Positions 22,083-32,810 of a stretch of DNA of 64,000 bases are shown piece by piece. This DNA comes from Polytrichum commune (lineage: Eukaryota > Streptophyta > Polytrichopsida > Polytrichales > Polytrichaceae). The stretch spans positions 20,259,501 through 20,323,500 of the forward strand of contig OX485805.1 of NCBI GenBank assembly GCA_950295325.1, in the 5' to 3' direction. Position numbers and translations under genes: made by a program. The notes under the pieces are model-generated. The model searched no databases and was not told where the DNA came from. It worked only from the letters and a program-made list of their open reading frames with translations. Numbering within the stretch: the stretch's first letter is position 1; every line of letters begins with the position of its first letter.

Positions 22083-22189
22083 AGTGAAAAAAACGAAAAG
22101 CTTTAATATCCTACTGCTCATTAAAATACGAAATGACCTGAGCCTAATTATTTCTAGAAAGTAAAAAAGTGAAAAAAGAGGAGCGGTCA

Positions 22190-23328
22190 TTGGCTTGGAA
22201 CTAGACAACCCCAAGAAGGGCTAATATTCCAAGTTATCAATCATATCCTGAATCCTGATTTCTGTGTAGAGAACTTTGCATGGGCATCCCGAAAGTGTCA
22301 ATTGACTTCCAGTTGGTCGTGTTGCATAACAATTATATAATTTAGAGCGCACCCACTGATTCTGGACAAGGATGAGATGTTCGCAGACAATTGCATGTGT
22401 TCAAAGAATAGTTGAGGAGGGGTACTTTAATCTGTAGTGTCCTGGAAAATACGTGCACTAAATTGCAGCAAGACCCTCCTAATATAGATCGTATGCTTCA
22501 AGTCAGTAGTGCATATTTTGGATGGAATCATGAAAATACTTGGACTCTGAACCTACTTACGACTTGTAGCCTGAGATTCTTTTATGTGAATATTCTTACA
22601 TGTACCTCCCAGTGACATTGTGAGACGAGTTTTTGAAACACTAAGGCTTTTATTAGATTCTGTAAGCTCTTGTGAGTTTTGGAGAAATAATACATGGGCA
22701 TGACCTGATCTGCACTGTTGCCATGCAGCACTATGAGAGTGCTACAGCATCGCCAGGCTTATTATATTAACATTCACGCACGTGCGGATTTGAAGAGCTA
22801 AAAGGGAAATATACTCACTGTAGTTACCGAAATTGTGAAATACCACCCTTAATTCTGCTTCAAATTGAGCACATGATGTTTGTCAATACGACTACGTCAG
22901 CGCTGAAATTTTGGCTCATGTGGTGCAACTGATCATTAAATAACACGGCACTGGGCAGGTCGTTACTAGATTTCCTCTACCTATACATATGTGTAAACCT
23001 TCAACACTATTCATCACCTCACCAGCATCTACAGTTTTTGACATCACTTTGCTAAGTTGTCCTCACAACAATACTATTCAGCTCTCCACGCCATCTCCAA
23101 GCAGTACACATTCAGCTGCATAGCCTGGCTTAATTGCTCGACTTGTATTTTGTCGATCTGCAGCTGTGATCTCTCATCGTCACAAGCGGTGATCACCATA
23201 CCTACACTAACTGTGAAGTCTCGTAATGAAGATACAGGGTTAGGAGAAACCAGTCTAGCTCCTGAGGTTTTGTTCGACGTCTCCCTCAAAGGAAACAGCA
23301 CTGGACACGCATTTACAAAGAAGCAATC
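22190..23328 (+). promoter_or_regulatory. Promoter and leader of RWPxQGW copy 2
   Basis: This block aligns with 24100-24905 and with 27790-28884. Shared text includes GACAACCCCAAGAA, TTTCTGTGTAGAGAACTTTG, CACCCACTGATTCTGGACA and the proximal segment TTCTGCTTCAAATTGAGCAC. A TATA-like CTATACATATG stands at 22981. The leader carries CATCACCTCACCAGCATCT and TTTTGTTCGACGTCTCCCTC, both also in copy 4. Promoter conservation outlasts the decay of the coding part. Confidence 0.65.
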
Positions 23329-23600
23329 ATGATGAGGATTGTGTCTGTGAAGAACCAGGAGGTTGAATCCGCGACAGCCAACCTGGCCTGAAAAGAGAAG
23401 GGCACGAACCCTAAGTTTTTCTCTGTGGACCGTAATCAAAGATGGCCTGTATGTGCAAGGGTGGTCGAGTGAAATTGACTACATTTTGGACGCAGAGTCT
23501 GCTGAAGAAATGGCAGAGGAGGCGAGGAGGGAGTTCACATTAGATCGAAAGTCAAGGTGATCATTGCAAGGATGGTGCAAGGCTCCCACAGCGCATTGTA
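23329..23600 (+). pseudogene. RWPxQGW copy 2, broken
   Basis: It begins with the family start (MMRIVSVKNQEVES) but has an early stop in the codons after NLA. Extra bases split core 1 (GATGGCCTGTATGTGCAAGGG), and a stop falls in core 2 (AGGTGATCATTGCAAGG in place of AGGTGGCCACTGCAAGG). The sequence ends after the AAGGCTCCCACAGCGC block, so core 3 is absent. The acidic linker (SAEEMAEEARREF) is still readable. Confidence 0.85.
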
Positions 23601-24099
23601 AAAATTTACAACCAATGAACAGCATGACTTATAACCTGAGGATATAAACCATTCTCAATCTAACCCCACATTTGAATCACAACTAGCTAGGAAAAGTTGA
23701 GTTGGGCTAATAATCCTTAGTTCTTACATTAAGTATCCATTTTCCTCTTTTGGGAAAAAAAAAAATGTAAAGCTGGGCCTGAAAAGGAGAGCCAGGAGCA
23801 GTCAGTGTGCACGTTTGACAATTTTTCATCTGACATTCAACTTCAAATCCAAATTGTCACGTGAGGTTTAAAAAAAGAGAAAAAGATGTCAGTTGACATC
23901 TCCATTTCATTCTAGAATTTCACCTGAAATTTAGGCTGCCTAATAATACGTATCATTACAAACATGTCAATTGATGTGTGATTTTTCTTCAAAAGTCACA
24001 CTAGCTACGTGTCAAATTCTAAAGCGTGCATGTCAATTGACTTGCAGTTTTTATTTGTGTAAATTTTTGTGTGTCGAATGTAAAAATGACACAGAGGGA
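23601..24099. other. Non-coding stretch between copies 2 and 3
   Basis: AT-rich sequence without gene or clear repeat. Text around 24030-24110 begins the next upstream block of the gene family. Confidence 0.5.
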
Positions 24100-24912
24100 G
24101 CAGTCATTGACATGGAACCAGACAACCCCAAGAATTAGGGTTACTAGCTGGATTCCAAGGTGTGAACCATGTTCTGGTTTCTGTGTAGAGAACTTTGGAT
24201 GGACATCCACTGAATCATGTTGGACACCATCCACATGTGTGTCTAGTGACTCCCATGCCAGCTGGTGGTGGTGATAAAAATACAATTGTGCACCCACTGA
24301 TTCTGGACATGACTGAGATTCCTCAAACTTGCATGTGTTTCACAAATTAAGTACCGAAGAGAGTCCTTGAATCTGTAGGTCTTTGAGAAAACGTGCATTA
24401 GCTAGGTAGTAGGACCCCACAAAGACTAGATGCTGTTTAGTGGGGCATATACCTGATGAAATCATGAAAAACTTGGACTCTGGAGTACCTGGGGAAAAAC
24501 TTTCAATAATATCTTGTTATATATACCTTCGAATAAGATTGAGACTGACTCAGTCTTTCATTCCCTTGTGAACATTAGTGACATACATGGGCCTTTAAGT
24601 ATGTGTATATATTACCTCTGCAGTACTATTGCAATGCTGCCATGCAGCTGATGTAATCCTCCACATTGTGAGGTAAAATATCCAGGCACGAGTGGAAGAA
24701 TCCAGAGGGAATATGCTTAGTTGCAAAAAGTGTGGATGATCATGATCACCCCCAGTAATTCTGCTTCAAATAATTAAGCACATGACGTTTGTCAATGCGA
24801 CCAAGTCAGAACTTGCATTCGGGCTCATTCGGTGCAATTCATGAAACACTCCATTAGTGCAGGCCATTACTAGATATTCTCTAGCTATATAAGGGCCACT
24901 TCACACACGAGC
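24100..24912 (+). promoter_or_regulatory. Upstream block of RWPxQGW copy 3, separated from its coding region
   Basis: It aligns with 22190-22990 along most of its length and ends with a good TATA box (CTATATAAGGG, 24884-24894). Instead of the family leader and start codon, an unrelated ~2-kb sequence follows. The family coding text resumes only at 26952. The simplest reading is an insertion in the leader. Confidence 0.6.
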
Positions 24913-26940
24913 CAAGAGCCGTGACCATGAAATTGTGAGTCCAAAAAGAAAGTGTGCCTGAAACACCATGAGGAGTGCCCGAAACACCATGGGCACAAGG
25001 GGGGCCCCGGAATGACACCCGGGACTTGTGCCGCCGTTGGTGAGAGGGCCCAAGTGATCCTAATGTGGGTGAGGGCCCCGGGCGTTGGGAACACCTCCCA
25101 CCCACGGAGACTAGGAGGCATGAGGGTAAGACCATGAGCTATGCGTAGCTTATGCCGTGTAGATTCCATAATGCTCAAGAACACCTCCATCGGAGGTGTG
25201 AGCTAGGAGTTATGGCAATTTGAGTGGGGCGCTGTCCCGGGACAGCGCCCTGGTACAGCAGTGCCTAGGAGTGATTCCCGAGACTGCCAAGGTTCAAACA
25301 TGCATAACTTCCTTAAGACTTGGCTGAATGTGGCAAGTGAGGAGCCCATCGGCATCTACGTGAAGCGTAGATGAAGATGGAGTGGTTGCTTGTTGGCATC
25401 AGACATCATACAAGGAAGTTATGATGGTCTGGAGCTGATGGGGGCTTCTAGGCCTAGAGGCTAAGGGAAAATGTCTACTTGGCCCCAACTCTTGGTAGAG
25501 AGACAAGAGGTTTCTTGACGGTGGGGTAGGGGCCCCACGTAGAGTCCTAGAGGCTTATATGGGTGAGGTGGTGTGGCCTCACCCCCCCCCCCCCCCCCCG
25601 AGGCCGAACGGCACGGCCTCCATGGGCATTGGCCCAATGTGAGGCCATAGTTGCCTAGTACGCTTCGGGTTGTTGTAGTGTTGCTCCAACAACGCGATGA
25701 TCAACATAGGATTGGACTTCCATGGATGGAAGTCCACATCGAAGAAATGGGTTACCGATTAAGGGGTGAGTCCCGAAAGCAAAGTAGGAGGGTTGGTTCC
25801 CCTTTTATGAACTATAAGGTCCGGGATAGAAGGAGCTAACCATTAGCATGGCAGAATGCGAAGGGTTGGTGCTCGTAACCTTTGCTAGAAACAAAAATTG
25901 GCAAGATTGTTAAGGGGGCTAGCAAGGGTTGCGACATAGTCCCCGCCCAAGCAAATCTTCACCTCTTGCCGTCCCCATTACCACTAAAAAGAGGTCACAC
26001 TGTACACATGATTGTGGCTAGGACTCCCATTCTCGGTTCAGCGGCAACATGGCACCTCACCGGTGGCTTCAGATGGACCTTTGACCAACACCGGATGTGC
26101 CCGTCCCTATTCCTCCCCATGGCACATTGCCTACCCATGCCAACTCCACCCCAACCATCACACGTCTCAAGGTACATTATAGCCTATGCCAAGGTTGCAC
26201 TTCATTTCCTTTGTTACTTTTGTTTGTCATAGGTTTATGCCTTCCTCCTCAAACTAACCCCCCCCCCCCTTTCCGTTGGTTTATAGGTTGCATCCAATCT
26301 GGTACCAACCCATTTCAAAGGTGCATTATTCATCGAATCAAAGAGTTTCTATGCCCTACATAGAAGTGAAAGGCAATATTCTTCCCAAATGACATCCCAT
26401 TCGAATTCATCCTCTTATAATTCGGGCTCTCATCGGCATCCTAAATGTATCATGATGGGCGCTTGTCCCAATCTCGGCTACAATTGCGAAGCAAAGATTA
26501 TCCAGAATATGGAGGCGATGAAAGAAAAAGAAGCGGTGGTCAAAGCCATAAAGGCCACCATCCACATAGACATTGTACATAAGTAGGCTTAGTTTAGGTC
26601 GCACTATCCAATAATGATTATGTGTTGCTCGTTTGCTATTTAATTTCTTTGACCAAACCTTGTATTTTTTATTTCCCGTAATATGAATATCTCCTTTCTC
26701 TTCCCATATTATCTCATATTTGGGTTATCCTACAGAAACCATCCTAATATGAGTTCTTGATCAAGTTATGCCTTCATTTGTGCACAGATTGATGTAGATC
26801 ACCACTCTTGAATGTTCACATGTTTGAGTTTCCCACACCTATCCTAATATTTATATAACATTTTCTATGTCCTTGTATATGTAAATATCTCAAAATGCCA
26901 AAAAAGTCCCAAATGACCTAATATAGTGTTCAAATTTACA
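24913..26940. mobile_element. Unclassified ~2-kb insertion in the leader of copy 3
   Basis: This sequence is absent from the matching place in the other gene copies. It is more GC-rich than its surroundings, with a perfect 24-base palindrome at 25227-25250 centred on GTCCCGGGAC, a poly-C run near 25579-25598 and GAGGCCGAACGGCACGGCCT nearby. Such palindromes occur in LTRs of some plant retroelements. No gag or pol motif is legible, and ends and target duplication were not found, so the class is open. Confidence 0.45.
25227..25250. repeat. 24-base perfect palindrome
   Basis: GGGCGCTGTCCC followed by its exact inverse. It could fold into a 12-bp stem. Confidence 0.95.
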
Positions 26941-26951
26941 ACAAAACATTC

Positions 26952-27303
26952 ATGATGAGGATTGTGCCTGTGAAGAACCAGGAAGTTGAATCCGCAACAA
27001 CCAACCTGGCCTCAAAGGAGAAGGATGTCATTAAGCCCAAGCTTGTCTGTGGATCGTAATCAAAGATGGCATGTGCAAGGATGGACAAGTGGGAATGACT
27101 ACATTTGGACCCAGAGGCTGCTGAAGAACTCACAGAGGATTCAAAGAGGGAGTTCACATTGGATCGAAAAGCCAAGGTGGCCATTGCAAGGGTGGTGCAA
27201 GGCTCCCACAGTGCCCAATTCGAAAACTGGACGCTAGCAGGGAGACAACGTTTTTGCTCATGTAAAGGCCAGACCTCAAAGTCGATGGCCCCATAGCTGG
27301 TAA
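26952..27303 (+). pseudogene. RWPxQGW copy 3, frameshifted
   Basis: Full-length by alignment but broken. A deletion after AAGCCCAAG shifts the frame before core 1, core 1 reads RWHVQGW, and further small indels flank core 2 (AGGTGGCCATTGCAAGGGTGG, still RWPLQGW). A stop lies in CATGTAAAGG, and core 3 is changed (GATGGCCCCATAGCTGG). The start MMRIVPVKNQEVES is intact. All three core positions can be located, so the three-core layout is ancestral in the cluster. Confidence 0.85.
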
Positions 27304-27789
27304 AATCAAGCCTCTGCAAGGGATTCAAAGGCAAACGATGAGACCACTCAATCGGCTGTTTCAAATCACAAATTGAACTTTTGCATTTGTTCTTCTGAGT
27401 TATGTATTTAATCCAAGTCCATCCAATTACAGTAGCAACAGAAGTCATCTAATACCTCATTCACCAATAGCTGGACCATGATAAGAGGGGCACCTAGTGT
27501 GGGGTGTAAGCTTATCACTGTTGGATATCTTTCTCCAGGTCCCACCGAATTTTGAGCATAAAATAAGAGTTCAAAAGAAGAGGAAGGATGCCATTTGTAC
27601 GAAAGTAAGATATCTTCATTAAGCATATGCCAAAGAGACAAGCGAATAACTATAAAATCCACTCTGTTTTGCACTCTTACATACATCACTACCTGCAGAC
27701 TCCCTTTACCACTAAGAACAAGAATACTTCTTTCAAAAGGAGCCTTGGATAATTTATCATAATGAAAATTCCAAGTTTCAAGCTCCACT
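27304..27789. other. Stretch with one unassigned minus-strand frame
   Basis: A 126-residue open frame runs on the minus strand (27408-27788) but begins at GTG rather than ATG, and I recognise no family. No other feature seen. Confidence 0.3.
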
Positions 27790-28884
27790 TTGCTCTAGAG
27801 AACTTTGCATTGACACCCGCTAATGCTGGACATTGATGAGAATAAGGTATGTGGCCCTATTGTGGGCTATTCCAAACTCACAGACAAATTTGACCGTTGG
27901 GGTTGGAGCAAGAATTGCTCATGTCCGCTCAGGAATTTGTGAATCAGAGAGATTGACATCATTTCAAGTTTTAGGACTCGAATTGGGATGCAAAAGTTCT
28001 AAGAAATCCAAGTGAAAATTCTCTCAATATTACTAAAGTGACCTTTTTGGTGTCCGTTGCCAACAACACGCCTTACCATATGGCGTATACAAATTGAAAA
28101 ACAAGTATCCGTAAACTTGTGTTCCACATGTCCTTCATGTGATTCCAGCTGGGCCTTGCATTGTTTACAATTTTATTCTGCACATGGTGCAACAATTGCA
28201 CAAAAATAGAACTTCTCTTCTTAATATTTATATTACTAAACCAATTCAGATTCTCTACTGAGCTTTGTTGAGTTCTAAGGTATAAGGTTCATTATGGGCA
28301 TTGCTCTCCGACTCACTGTTGACATGCAACTTGGCTATAGTGGTAGTACAGCATACCAAGGTTTGAAATCAGCCTGCACGTGTGGGGATAAGCAATCAAA
28401 GTGTGAATGCCGACAATGTGAATGCCTCCCCCTAACTCTGCTTCAATTGAGCACATGTTGTTTGTTAAATAATGCGACCAAGTCAGCACTGAAATATTGG
28501 CTCATTTGGTGCAAAACACAAAATATGACACGGCTGCAGGCTAGATTACACGGTTGTCGCTAGATTACCTCCACCTATATATACATGTGAGGAGCTTCAT
28601 CATTTTCCATCACCTCACCAGCATCTGTAGGTTTGCGATGACCTAGCTATCCCCACAAGACTACTCTGGTCTTTAACAATCTCGAAGTAGTATTTGTTCA
28701 GGTAGCCTGACTAATTCACTACTCTAGTTCTCGTATCTTGTCAAGATCTGTGATCTGTAACCATACGCACTAATTGCGAGTTCTCTTAGTAAAGTTAAAG
28801 TTAGGAGACCACACCTCCTGAGGTTTTGTTCGACATCTCCCTCAAAGTATACCGCACTTGACACGCATTTACAAAACAGGAGTC
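27790..28884 (+). promoter_or_regulatory. Promoter and leader of RWPxQGW copy 4
   Basis: It shares with copy 2 the proximal block TCTGCTTCAATTGAGCACATG, GCGACCAAGTCAGCACTGAA and TTGGCTCATTTGGTGCAA. It has a TATA box (CTATATATAC, 28576-28585) and the leader motif CATCACCTCACCAGCATCTG. The leader of ~300 bases also keeps TTTTGTTCGACATCTCCCTC just before the start codon. Confidence 0.7.
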
Positions 28885-29226
28885 ATGATGAGGATTGTAC
28901 CTGTGAAGAACCAGGAGGTGGAATCGACAAACAACCTAGCCTCGACGGAGGAGGACGACGTGAAGCCCAAGTTTTTCTCTGTGGATCGTAATCAAAGATG
29001 GCCTGTACAAGGATGGACGAGTGGGAAAGAGTACATCTTGGGCGCAGCTGCTGCTAGAGAACTGGCAGAGGAGGCGAGGAGGGAGTTCACATTGGATCAA
29101 AAGTCCAGGTGGCCACTGCAAGGATGGTGCAAGGCTCCCACAGCGCCTAAGAATATTGGCTCTCAAGACGATGTAATTCCAGCTGCGAAGGCCAGAGCTC
29201 AAAGTCGATGGCCTCAGGGTTGGTAG
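28885..29226 (+). CDS. RWPxQGW-repeat small protein, copy 4 (intact)
   Basis: 113 residues from the conserved double ATG. Cores lie at residues 38-44 (RWPVQGW), 75-81 (RWPLQGW) and 108-113 (RWPQGW, the C-terminus). It differs from copy 1 in the N-terminal linker (TEEDD), the middle linker (GAAAARELAEEARR) and the region before core 3 (IGSQDDVIPA). The cores and their close flanks are the same in protein, and the nucleotide differences within the cores are silent (GTG/GTA, GGG/GGA, GGT/GGA, CCC/CCT). It has a full conserved promoter and leader. No signal peptide, no membrane segment and one Cys. This is the best candidate for an expressed member. Function unknown. Confidence 0.82.
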   Translation: MMRIVPVKNQEVESTNNLASTEEDDVKPKFFSVDRNQRWPVQGWTSGKEYILGAAAARELAEEARREFTLDQKSRWPLQGWCKAPTAPKNIGSQDDVIPAAKARAQSRWPQGW

Positions 29227-30244
29227 AGAATGCTCCAAGGATTTACGATCGACGAGATCACCCAGCTCTTCCGAAGCACGAAAAATATTCTTATTGGAAT
29301 GCACTCATGGATCTATTTTTGTGTTTTTTTTTTGCTCCTGTAGCTGATTGTAGCAGCATTCCATTGTGACAAGCTGAAGTTATGACGCATTTCGCACTGT
29401 CACATGAGAGCTTGGAGTAGCCAACGCCATCTCTGCATAGTTGCTGTAGATTTTTTTTTTTTCCTTAAGTTGTCTCTGAACACAGTTCCAGATTCACTTC
29501 TGAGTTGTCACTTGTGAATGAATTTTTCTTTGCTAATTGTACTCCAATGGACCGAGTACTACAGAAACTGGTGAGATTCACTTTGCTGCAAAATATATCA
29601 AGAGTATCATTCGCAAATCCAGCCTCTGTACCATAACTCACCAATGACCACCCTCAGGTAGGTACGAATTCCCCATCTCACACTTACATTGCATTCGAGG
29701 ATATAAATGCGAGGACACTTGCAATGCAATGTTCAAGCCAAACCTTAACATTTTGGGCTTATGAAAGTGATGACGTAGAACAGCTTCCCCTATGTCATTC
29801 AATTTAGAATTACATTCGCAACTGCGAAGATGTTTATCCCCTTTTAGAACACAACAAATGTGCAAATACACCAATGAACGACATGATGCCTATGGGTTCT
29901 AATCCGCTCCACATTTGTAGCAAAACCGGCTTGCAGGCATATCTAGAGTTGAGACGAACGGTGAACCCAACCAAGCTCACCGGCTACAAATACTCATCCC
30001 TTGCAAAATGTATCCAATTTGCTTCTTTGGGACGAATACGAAAAAATCTTACTTTTTCTGCTGCCCCAAAATTTACAAAACCATCTGATTCTGAGCCTGA
30101 AAAGGGAGATTTTCATTGTTGTGGAATTACCAGACAACTCCAAGAATGGTAAATATAATAAGCTCAGTAAGTTAAGCCGGGTTTTAATTTTTGAACCTGG
30201 TGCAGATCCTCTGTACCCCCTCTGTACATAGTGACCTAGAATCA
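29227..30244. other. Non-coding stretch after copy 4
   Basis: It begins with the 3' flank of copy 4, including T-rich runs near 29322-29333 and 29451-29462. Short frames at 29638-30231 show no domain. Confidence 0.5.
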
Positions 30245-30458
30245 GTATAGATTCAGCTAGCGTGACTAATTACCTCGTTCTTGCGTTTTGTCATACTGTG
30301 ATCTCTCATACACACATGTGAGATCTCTAAGTAAGGTTAGGGTTAGAAGAAACCACTGTAGCTCCCGAGGTACTTCCGTTCGACATCTCCCTCAAAGTAT
30401 ACAGCACTCATGCATTTACAATGGAGCAATCATGATGAAAATCGTGCCTGTGAAGAAT
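30245..30458 (+). pseudogene. RWPxQGW copy 5, start only
   Basis: The leader is recognisable (GCGTGACTAATTA, CTCCCGAGGTACTTCCGTTCGACATCTCCCTCAAAGTATAC), followed by the family start MMKIVPVKN at 30432. The match then stops abruptly at GTGAAGAA, and eIF3e-like sequence follows out of frame. Upstream promoter blocks are missing. This copy cannot make any core. Confidence 0.8.
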
Positions 30459-30722
30459 GTTATGCATACAAACAAATCATTGAGAAAACAAAGCTCGTAA
30501 GTCAGCGGAGTCACACCCTCACCAACAATGTTGCAGTTACTGCAGCTGTTGTTCAAGCATCGACTGTACGGTGATTAATCATAATTTTCTTGTGTAGTGA
30601 TGGTGAACCTTAAAAGGGTTTAAACCGGGATTCCAATTAACAGTAGGTTGAGGACAGTGTGGGTTCTCTTCACTTTCCAGCTGTGAGCAAAGCACCATAT
30701 CTGCCATTTAACTACCTGATAA
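30459..30722 (+). pseudogene. eIF3e last exon and 3' flank, fused to RWPxQGW copy 5
   Basis: From ~30467 the frame ATAC AAA CAA ATC reads KQIIEKTKLVSQRS and then HTLTNNVAVTA, ending in a stop at ~30562. This matches the C-terminal end of translation initiation factor 3 subunit e and the last exon at 44344-44452 (opposite strand). Similarity continues ~160 bases into the 3' flank. It is out of frame with MMKIVPVKN. Confidence 0.8.
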
Positions 30723-30741
30723 TGTCAGTTTGTCTTGATGT

Positions 30742-30830
30742 TGTTCTTGAAATAGGTAAATTCACGGGGTTGTATTTTTCTTGAATTAGTTGTGCACCAT
30801 CCAGAGATTCAACGCCCACCTTCTGGAAAT
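30742..30830 (+). pseudogene. Second eIF3e-derived piece (intron to exon start)
   Basis: TTGAATTAGTTGTGCACCAT and ATTCAACGCCCAC match the inverse of 45331-45412, that is, the sequence leading into the PCI exon at 45092-45338. It stands after the last-exon piece, so the gene order is rearranged. Confidence 0.65.
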
Positions 30831-31140
30831 GAAGGTTTTTTCCTCTTTTTTTGTTTTTTCATATTCTAGTCATTTTAGTCCAAAAAAGGTGATTTCTCTT
30901 CAACGACGTGTGCCACATCCAGGAAAATCATCACTTACCTCGAAGGAATTCTCACAAAATTGTGAGTTCTCGAGCATCTGGGTATTGTTTAGAGACACGA
31001 AATGTATAATGTGCAGTAAACGTAGTAGAATTTGCTCTGGTCTACTCATGTTTAGTGCTTTCTGATACAATGTGCAGGCTATGGAACTTGTAAATATCCA
31101 TCCAGGTACACACATTTCTTCCGATATGACTGATACACAA

Positions 31141-31385
31141 TTGATAAAACCCTAGACTCTTAACCTTTTATCACACAGACTGATGAGTATGCACTGCAAT
31201 TTCTTTTATTATGTTGTAATATTGTAGATGTATAGTGCACCACATGGTGCAATAGGATCAATATAAATTGGACTCAAAACCCTAAACCCTGGAGTTTTCA
31301 TCAAATGGACTTAGATATGTATGCACAGCAAATTCTTCCATGTTGCCTTCATCTTGGAGATGTATAGTGCACCACATGACTTTTT
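31141..31385 (+). repeat. Tandem duplication of ~130 bases
   Basis: TGTAGATGTATAGTGCACCACATG at 31224-31247 recurs as TGGAGATGTATAGTGCACCACATG at ~31355-31378, each preceded by an AAACCCTAGACTC- or AAACCCTGGAGT-like start and TATGCAC. Non-coding. Confidence 0.6.
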
Positions 31386-31524
31386 CGTTTTTGTTGTTGT
31401 GATGCAGCATATATACTCCTATTGGAGGTGGACATTCTTTGATTCCATTGTCTACTCCAGTCTAGTTTACTCTCGCAATTGTAGTTATGACGCTGATTAT
31501 GAATTTGAGACACTAGGTTTATAA

Positions 31525-32216
31525 AGCCCCCTTCCCACCTGACTTTAGCTAAGAACCAAAGTATTTTCTAAAAACCGGGTAAAGCTCCCTTGGTGATAGC
31601 AGAGGCATCCGGCTATCCCAATGCACCTATAAGAACTTGCTCCAAAGATTTTCTAGTAGGTTATAGTTAAGTAGCTTTCACACATGTTCATTGTTTTATG
31701 TACCAAGCAATAAATGTTGGGTAGTTTTTGTCCCATCCCCAAATGTCTTACTACTCACCTATCTTACCATTGGTTTTTGTTAATGGAGCTCCTCGTGCCC
31801 TCATAGTTTAGACTAAAAAGCAACCAATCACAAGGGCGGGAGGCAACACTTTTAAAGGTCCTATCTACTTGCCTCATGTTTAGGTACCGATGAGAGGGTC
31901 GGTACTTGAGGCTTAAAACCTCCACTTTTAAGCCATGCCACATCAGTTGCCAACTAGGTTGGGCACTAGATAATGTCGATGGTGTGAAGGCCGGGTTGTT
32001 AGAACCAACTTTTAGTCTTAGCTAAAGTCATGTGGGAAGGGGGCATAAGTCACTTAGGGCAAGGTTTTATGTGTGGTTGTACTTCTATTTTATGGGGGGG
32101 TTCGCACTATCCAATCAAGCATTGGACTAGGTAAAAAATTCAAGTCACTCATGGTATGCCCTTCATTGTAGAAATTTGTTTGAATTGCGTACCAATTTTA
32201 TAGGGTAAATGCACTG
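31525..32216. other. Non-coding stretch
   Basis: No gene or repeat recognised. Confidence 0.5.
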
Positions 32217-32279
32217 AGTGCATTTGCGATCTCATAGGTGCATTTGCGATCTCATAGGTGCATTTGCGATCTCATAGGT
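32217..32279 (+). repeat. 20-bp tandem repeat, three copies
   Basis: GTGCATTTGCGATCTCATAG is repeated three times without change. Confidence 0.95.
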
Positions 32280-32669
32280 TTACGCCATAGCTAGAGAGGT
32301 AGGACTGGAACATGTCCACAAAATGAGACACTCTAAGTAGTGTCATCTTGCCATTAAGGGCCCAAGAGGGACGATTTTGGGAGCTTTCTTGCATTGCCAG
32401 CAGGGTTGTCTATCCCGCCGTTATGACGGTGTCGTGCCGTCATGACGTGTCGTGTCGTGACGGACCCCTCCGTCACGACACAATAGGGTCCACGTAGGGT
32501 CAACATAGGGGGAACGGAGTAGGGTGGGTAAAATACTTACCTTCTTGCCAAGGTGGCGTCCTACGTGGCAGAAAACGCCGACGTGGACGTGGATATGCCT
32601 AGCGCCAGGTAAACCATTTTGCCATTCTGTTTACCATTTTGTTAAAATCAAAGTAGTAAAAAACGACTA

Positions 32670-32795
32670 AAGAGGGTGTGGGGCGGACGGGGGACGAGGG
32701 TGGGGCGGACGGGGGGGAACGCGGGGGCGGACAGGGGGAGCGCGGAGGCGGACGGGGGGGAACGCGGGGGCGGACGGGGTGGGAACGGGGGTGGG
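32670..32795. repeat. GGGGGCGGACGGGG minisatellite, left hAT subterminal
   Basis: Imperfect GC-rich units (GGGCGGACGGGGG, AACGCGGGGGCGGAC). The same motif lies near the right end at 37445-37535. The proline-rich open frame on the minus strand is a by-product. Confidence 0.85.
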
Positions 32796-32810
32796 GTAGA
32801 GACACCTATT

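Noticed and set aside
24881-25190. Overlapping minus-strand frames opposite the copy-3 TATA region
   Set aside because: Two mutually overlapping frames in GC-rich insert sequence without recognisable motifs.
31260-31285. Interstitial telomere (CCCTAAA) array
   Set aside because: Only two units (AAACCCTAAACCCTGG), within chance expectation for this sequence.
32599-32805. Proline/arginine-rich minus-strand protein
   Set aside because: It is a by-product of the GGGGGCGGAC minisatellite at the hAT end.
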